Notes under the pieces: model-generated
Seen by the model: only the letters and a program-made list of their open reading frames with translations
Database searches by the model: none
What the model was told of the DNA's origin: nothing
Translations under genes and position numbers: made by a program
Origin: an uncultured Oscillibacter sp.
GTDB lineage: Bacteria; Bacillota; Clostridia; Oscillospirales; Oscillospiraceae
Assembly: GCA_900544105.1 (NCBI GenBank)
Contig: UQUC01000076.1
Span: forward strand, 1-8,930
Direction of reading: 5' to 3'
Length of the DNA: 8,930 nt
In this document: in pieces, positions 5,527 through 8,930 of the stretch
Layout: every line of letters begins with the position of its first letter
How positions within the stretch are numbered: the first letter of the stretch is position 1

Positions 5527-6896
5527 TGATGTCAACGATCTTAATGGCTATTGCCGCGGCTGTGCTTGGCGGATTGATCTTTACCGTTGTCGGCATTATT
5601 CCCGGTACGGATGAGACCGCCACCATGGTACCTTTGACGATCATCCTGATCCTGGCCGGTGTGCCAGTGGGCGTGCTGTTTGCATGGGAAATTGGTATCA
5701 TCGTTGCCATGCAGGTGTCCCATACGATCCCTACCGCCATGAGTGCCCTGCCGGGCAGTACGATGGCAGTCCCCATGGTATTGAACTGCTCGATCGCAAA
5801 ACGGCTTGGTATCCCTCATATTGCCATGCGCAAAATGGCTGCTGGTTCTATTGTGGGCACTATCTTTGCTCTGCCTCTGGCCATCGTTGTGGCGCTGATC
5901 CTGTCCCCCTTGGGCGGAATGATCTCTGCGCACTCCGGACTGATCTTTACCCTCTGTGCTCTGCTGATCGCCTACATGTCCTCTGCAAAATGGGGCGCGA
6001 TGATCGCGATTGTTCCCTTCGCTATTTTCATCCAGGCCCTACAACGCATCGCGATCGAAGGACACGGCTCCACTGTATTTACCTCTATTTTCATGGGTAT
6101 CACCATTGGCCCCATGATCTATGAATTGTTTGGCGCCATGATCCCCAGCCGCCGTAAGGAGTTTTCCAAGGATGAACCGAATGAGACTTGGCTGGCTCCT
6201 GATACGAAGGAAAAAATTTCCTTCTTCCCCAATCCCTTTAAACAGTTGACCAAAAAGCAAGTTGGCCTTTGCGCTGTCTGGTCTGCGATCTCAAGCGTCG
6301 GCTTTACAATGAGCCCCGTGGGTATGACCGTCCTCTCTGGCGAGGCTTCTTCTGGCCGCTGCAAGGAGCTGTATGACCGCATTACCACCAGCCTGTCTGT
6401 TGAGGACTCTACCTCCAACGCGACTTACGTCGCAGGCTTGATCGTTCCTCTGCTGGGCTTAGGCGGCGTGGCAGTCGGCGGTGTGGCTGGCGGTCCTGCG
6501 GCACCGTTATTCGCCTGTGCGCCCCGCTTTGAGATCGGTAATAATCTGGCTCAGATGATGAATATCTCCGATTACATCATTTTCGGCATCATCGGACTGA
6601 TCGGCGGCACTCTGGCAGCCTATCCCATCGCCATCCACAAGGCTCGCTCCTGGACGGAACTGATGCTTCGAAAAATCAGCCATGAAGCCCTGATCGGTGC
6701 GTTCTGCGGCCTGGTGGTGATGCTTGCCTTCTATGAGGCTGGTATTCTGGGCGTGTTCCTGGCTCTGACCATCGGACTGGTGGGCGGTTTCCTGCATACC
6801 GTGTTCGGCGTACATACCGGTATTCAGTTTATGACATACTACGCTTCCGCATGGATCGTGACCAACCTGCTCTCTCTGGCGTCCATTCTCAACTGA
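5526..6896 (+). CDS. TctA-like permease (tripartite tricarboxylate transporter large membrane subunit)
   Basis: This 456-residue, strongly hydrophobic protein has about ten or more predicted membrane segments. Both halves carry TctA-type signatures: VGIIPGTDETATMVPL at residues 22-37 with a later ALPGS loop, and VEDSTSNATYVAGLIVPLLGLG starting at residue 292 with a following GGPAAPLF. These correspond to the PG loop and the PEaaNNA/IPlltLGIPG region of TctA. A hydrophilic loop at about 208-240 divides the halves. It is somewhat shorter than typical TctA (about 500). The ATG overlaps the preceding stop codon (TAATG), and a GAGGAGG ribosome site lies just upstream. Position after HMG-CoA reductase suggests import of mevalonate or another branched carboxylic acid. 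No periplasmic-type TctC binding protein is encoded in the window, so it may sit elsewhere or be dispensable. Substrate is inferred from context only. Confidence 0.8.
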   Translation: MMSTILMAIAAAVLGGLIFTVVGIIPGTDETATMVPLTIILILAGVPVGVLFAWEIGIIVAMQVSHTIPTAMSALPGSTMAVPMVLNCSIAKRLGIPHIAMRKMAAGSIVGTIFALPLAIVVALILSPLGGMISAHSGLIFTLCALLIAYMSSAKWGAMIAIVPFAIFIQALQRIAIEGHGSTVFTSIFMGITIGPMIYELFGAMIPSRRKEFSKDEPNETWLAPDTKEKISFFPNPFKQLTKKQVGLCAVWSAISSVGFTMSPVGMTVLSGEASSGRCKELYDRITTSLSVEDSTSNATYVAGLIVPLLGLGGVAVGGVAGGPAAPLFACAPRFEIGNNLAQMMNISDYIIFGIIGLIGGTLAAYPIAIHKARSWTELMLRKISHEALIGAFCGLVVMLAFYEAGILGVFLALTIGLVGGFLHTVFGVHTGIQFMTYYASAWIVTNLLSLASILN

Positions 6897-6932
6897 ACCC
6901 GGCGGCATTTCTGCCAAAATACTTACCAAAGA

Positions 6933-6958
6933 GGAGGTGCTGCAAGCGCAGCACCTCC
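6933..6958 (+). terminator. GC-rich hairpin, probable operon terminator
   Basis: A perfect 11-bp inverted repeat, GGAGGTGCTGC and GCAGCACCTCC, with loop AAGC lies 36 bases after the permease stop. Only three T follow immediately, with a second T run about eight bases later. Termination may therefore be incomplete and allow some read-through into the AEC gene. I found no clear promoter for that gene in the short space that remains. Confidence 0.65.
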
Positions 6959-6993
6959 CTTTCCGTGATTTTTACAGATAGGATGTGAATTCT

Positions 6994-7908
6994 ATGGCGG
7001 ATCTGAGCGGGCAGCTGTTTCTGGTGAGCAAGCTGTTTCTCCTGATGTTGTTGGGGGTCCTGCTTCGGAAAAAGGAGATCATCCAAGAAACAGGGGAAAA
7101 GACACTTTCTGGGTTGATTCTGAATGCTGTGCTGCCTTGCAGCATCTTGATGTCCTTCTTGGGGGAGGTAACGCCGCAAAAGCTATGGCAATCACTGGAT
7201 ATTTTTCTGCTGTCTCTGGGGATCCAGGCGGCCAGTTATCTGTTGGCTCGGTTCCTGTATCAGAGATGCCAGCCGGAACACCGCAGCGTTATGAAGTATG
7301 CCACGATCTGTTCCAATTCCGGCACAATGGGGACACCGGTAGCCGAGGGTCTTTTTGGTATGGAAGGCGTGTTCCTTTCAGCTATTTTTCTGATCCCGCT
7401 TCGGATCGCCATGTGGACATTGGGTATCGCTTTTTTTACGGGAACACACGAAAAGGGCGTTTTTCGCCGCACGCTGACGCATCCATGCATTGTGGCCGTG
7501 CTGCTGGGTATTGTACTGATGTTGACACGGTTGCCTTTGCCAAGTCTGGTGACTGACTGCCTGCGCACGGTCGGGAACTGCAACGCGGCGCTGTCCATGA
7601 TCCTCATCGGCAGCATTATGAGCCGGATGGATCTGCGGCTGCTGTGGCACAGGGATACGCTGTTTTACACAGCCGTCCGGCTGGTGCTGCTGCCTGCCGG
7701 GGTCCTGCTGGCCTGTTTGGTGCTGGAGCTGCCGCCTATGGTGCGAAATGTGTCTGTGATCCTCACGGCTATGCCGGCAGGGTCCACCACGTCCATCCTG
7801 GCATTGCAATATGGCTGCGACGCGCCCTTTGCCTCCGCTTGCACAGCGTTGACCACCGTGCTGTCCTTAGCGGCGGTGCCGCTGTGGTGCCAGCTTCTGT
7901 GGGGATAG
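6994..7908 (+). CDS. AEC-family (auxin efflux carrier type) transporter
   Basis: This 304-residue integral membrane protein has about nine or ten hydrophobic segments across its length, which is normal for bacterial AEC permeases. The family hallmark NSGTMGTPV lies at residues 108-116, followed by a LFGMEGVF segment. A second conserved stretch, TAMPAGSTTS, lies in the C-terminal half. Bacterial members carry malate, malonate or other carboxylates, often by secondary transport. The substrate here cannot be read from the sequence. The ATG at 6994 is preferred over an in-frame GTG at 6985 because AGGA at 6980-6983 is ten bases before the ATG but only one base before the GTG. The hydrolase gene begins nine bases after the stop, so the two are cotranscribed. 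A second carboxylate-type transporter next to the TctA-like system may serve a pathway product. Confidence 0.88.
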   Translation: MADLSGQLFLVSKLFLLMLLGVLLRKKEIIQETGEKTLSGLILNAVLPCSILMSFLGEVTPQKLWQSLDIFLLSLGIQAASYLLARFLYQRCQPEHRSVMKYATICSNSGTMGTPVAEGLFGMEGVFLSAIFLIPLRIAMWTLGIAFFTGTHEKGVFRRTLTHPCIVAVLLGIVLMLTRLPLPSLVTDCLRTVGNCNAALSMILIGSIMSRMDLRLLWHRDTLFYTAVRLVLLPAGVLLACLVLELPPMVRNVSVILTAMPAGSTTSILALQYGCDAPFASACTALTTVLSLAAVPLWCQLLWG

Positions 7909-7917
7909 GAGGCAGAT

Positions 7918-8814
7918 ATGAACATGAAATGGAACCATGTGCGTGGAAATACCTGGTGCATCGAGGGCCGGGTCTGCATCCCGGTTTACCTGCTGAATGA
8001 AGGGGAGGCGGTGCTGCTGGACAGCGGCTACGCTGAGGATCGCCCTCAACTGGACGCGCTTTTGCGGGAGAAGGGTCTGCGAGTACGAGCCATTCTGGGC
8101 AGTCATAGCCACAATGACCACAGCGGAAACCACGGCTATTACCAGAGCTTGGGGGCAGAGATCATTCTCCCCCAGACGGAAGCCGCTCTGGTGTCTGACG
8201 CCGCACTGCTGACGTCGGCCTATTGGCCCGCCACAGCCAGGGAGATAGCGCGAGAATTCCCACATCTACTGATCCGGAGCGACCGTAGTTTTCCACAGGA
8301 GGCTGCCGGGGTGGAGATCGCAGGCCGGGCCTTCGGCCTGTTGCCCCTGCCGGGGCACACGCCGGGGCATACTGGCATTATAACGCCAGATGACGTCTTG
8401 TACGTAGGAGATGCACTGCTCAGCCCAGAGGTCCTACACAGAGCCAAACTGCCGTCAACAGTGGATTGGGAAACGGACCTTGCCAGCAAGCGGAGGCTGG
8501 AAACAGTATCCCACAGTGGTTATCTTCTGGCCCACAGCGGCATTTACAGGGATCTGCGGCCCCTGATCGATGAGAATATAGCGGATAAGCACAGGCGGGC
8601 GCAGCAGATTTTAAAATGGCTGAGGGAACGGCCCTGCTGGACCCAGACGGAGGCCGTGGATCTCATCTGGCAGCGACTGGGCCTGCGAAATCGGTCTTTT
8701 TTCGGCCAGGTGGTCTTTCGGCGGAACGCGATCTGTGCACTGGAGTACCTGGTAGTGGTCGGATGCTTGCGCAGTTGGATGGAGGAAGGAAACCGTATTT
8801 ATCAGGTGCTCTGA
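7918..8814 (+). CDS. MBL-fold metallo-hydrolase with C-terminal helical extension
   Basis: This 298-residue soluble protein has a metallo-beta-lactamase fold. The metal ligands are visible: HSHNDH at residues 63-68 (His63, His65, Asp67, His68), His147 in PGHTPGHT, Asp165 in YVGDALL, and probably His206 in LLAHSG. The first motif has Ser instead of the common Thr before the histidine pair and GN instead of GG after it. Residues from about 220 to the end form a charged, probably helical domain resembling the helical C-termini seen on some MBL hydrolases. The reaction is unknown; thioester or lactone hydrolysis are possibilities for this superfamily. The AGGAGG at 7907-7912 overlaps the upstream stop and is five bases before the chosen ATG. 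A second ATG at 7924 is an alternative start. Tight coupling to the AEC gene suggests linked substrates. Confidence 0.87.
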   Translation: MNMKWNHVRGNTWCIEGRVCIPVYLLNEGEAVLLDSGYAEDRPQLDALLREKGLRVRAILGSHSHNDHSGNHGYYQSLGAEIILPQTEAALVSDAALLTSAYWPATAREIAREFPHLLIRSDRSFPQEAAGVEIAGRAFGLLPLPGHTPGHTGIITPDDVLYVGDALLSPEVLHRAKLPSTVDWETDLASKRRLETVSHSGYLLAHSGIYRDLRPLIDENIADKHRRAQQILKWLRERPCWTQTEAVDLIWQRLGLRNRSFFGQVVFRRNAICALEYLVVVGCLRSWMEEGNRIYQVL

Positions 8815-8849
8815 ACATTTGTATTTGGCCATGCGGCACCAGAGAAAGG

Positions 8850-8875
8850 GGATGCACGCCTTATGGCGTGCATCC
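8850..8875 (+). terminator. Perfect hairpin after the MBL hydrolase, possible terminator
   Basis: An 11-bp perfect inverted repeat, GGATGCACGCC and GGCGTGCATCC, with loop TTAT begins 36 bases after the stop codon. No T tract follows, so intrinsic termination is doubtful, but position and symmetry support a transcript-end or RNA-stabilising role. Nothing coding is recognised between 8815 and the window end. Confidence 0.5.
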
Positions 8876-8878
8876 GCT

Positions 8879-8912
8879 TCAGCGTGTCGAAAAAGTCTTT
8901 TCTCCCCGCTGA
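8879..8912. repeat. Imperfect inverted repeat, possibly a degenerate dispersed element
   Basis: The 34-base segment reads TCAGCG, four unpaired bases, GAAAA, a four-base centre, TTTTC, four unpaired bases, CGCTGA. The outer six and inner five bases pair exactly, and the intervening four do not. This pattern suggests a decayed longer palindrome that may act as a bidirectional terminator or belong to a repeat family. Repeat-family membership cannot be tested here. Confidence 0.4.
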
Positions 8913-8930
8913 GCAAGTTTTCAGAACTTC

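Noticed and set aside
8616..8912. A 98-codon plus-strand frame overlapping the end of the MBL gene
   Set aside because: It lies mostly inside the hydrolase in another frame and runs through the downstream hairpins; no family features.

Overview
This window looks like chromosomal DNA of a gut-type anaerobic Firmicute, probably a clostridial (Oscillospiraceae-like) lineage. I infer this from the moderately GC-rich coding sequence, the strong GGAGG-type ribosome binding sites, the short intergenic gaps and the family content. No database search was possible, so the taxon is an inference. All seven genes recognised are on the + strand. I see no rRNA, tRNA, CRISPR array, transposase or attachment site.

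Layout. Positions 1-273 hold no convincing gene. The first ~116 bases are hairpin-rich and resemble the 3' part of a cobalamin-type riboswitch cut by the window edge. They are followed by an extended -10 promoter (213-241). Positions 274-1812 encode a PAS/AAA+/Fis-type regulator of the sigma-54 activator superfamily in which the GAFTGA loop is missing. A strong intrinsic terminator (1828-1875) closes this unit. A candidate sigma-70-type promoter (1910-1938) then precedes a compact set of five genes: an AtuA-family (DUF1446) protein (1989-3356), a small AtuA-related protein (3358-3678), a degradative class II HMG-CoA reductase (3703-4962), a small two-helix membrane protein (5053-5526) and a TctA-like permease (5526-6896). 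A hairpin at 6933-6958 ends this block. A second unit follows: an AEC-family transporter (6994-7908) nine bases ahead of a metallo-beta-lactamase-fold hydrolase (7918-8814). The right edge carries two more inverted repeats.

How the genes may work together. The HMG-CoA reductase closely resembles the catabolic enzyme of Pseudomonas mevalonii and keeps all four catalytic positions. Clostridia generally make isoprenoids by the MEP route, so it most likely oxidises imported mevalonate to HMG-CoA. The classical next enzyme, HMG-CoA lyase (MvaB), is absent here; the HMGR gene is instead preceded by a two-gene AtuA module. AtuA proteins belong to acyclic terpene catabolism, where a branched 3-hydroxy-3-alkylglutaryl-CoA, an HMG-CoA analogue, is an intermediate. 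The working hypothesis is an import and catabolism operon for mevalonate or a related branched 3-hydroxy acid: the TctA-like permease brings the acid in, HMGR and the AtuA pair process it, and the PAS regulator senses it. The roles of the AtuA pair, the permease substrate and the regulator effector are all inferred.
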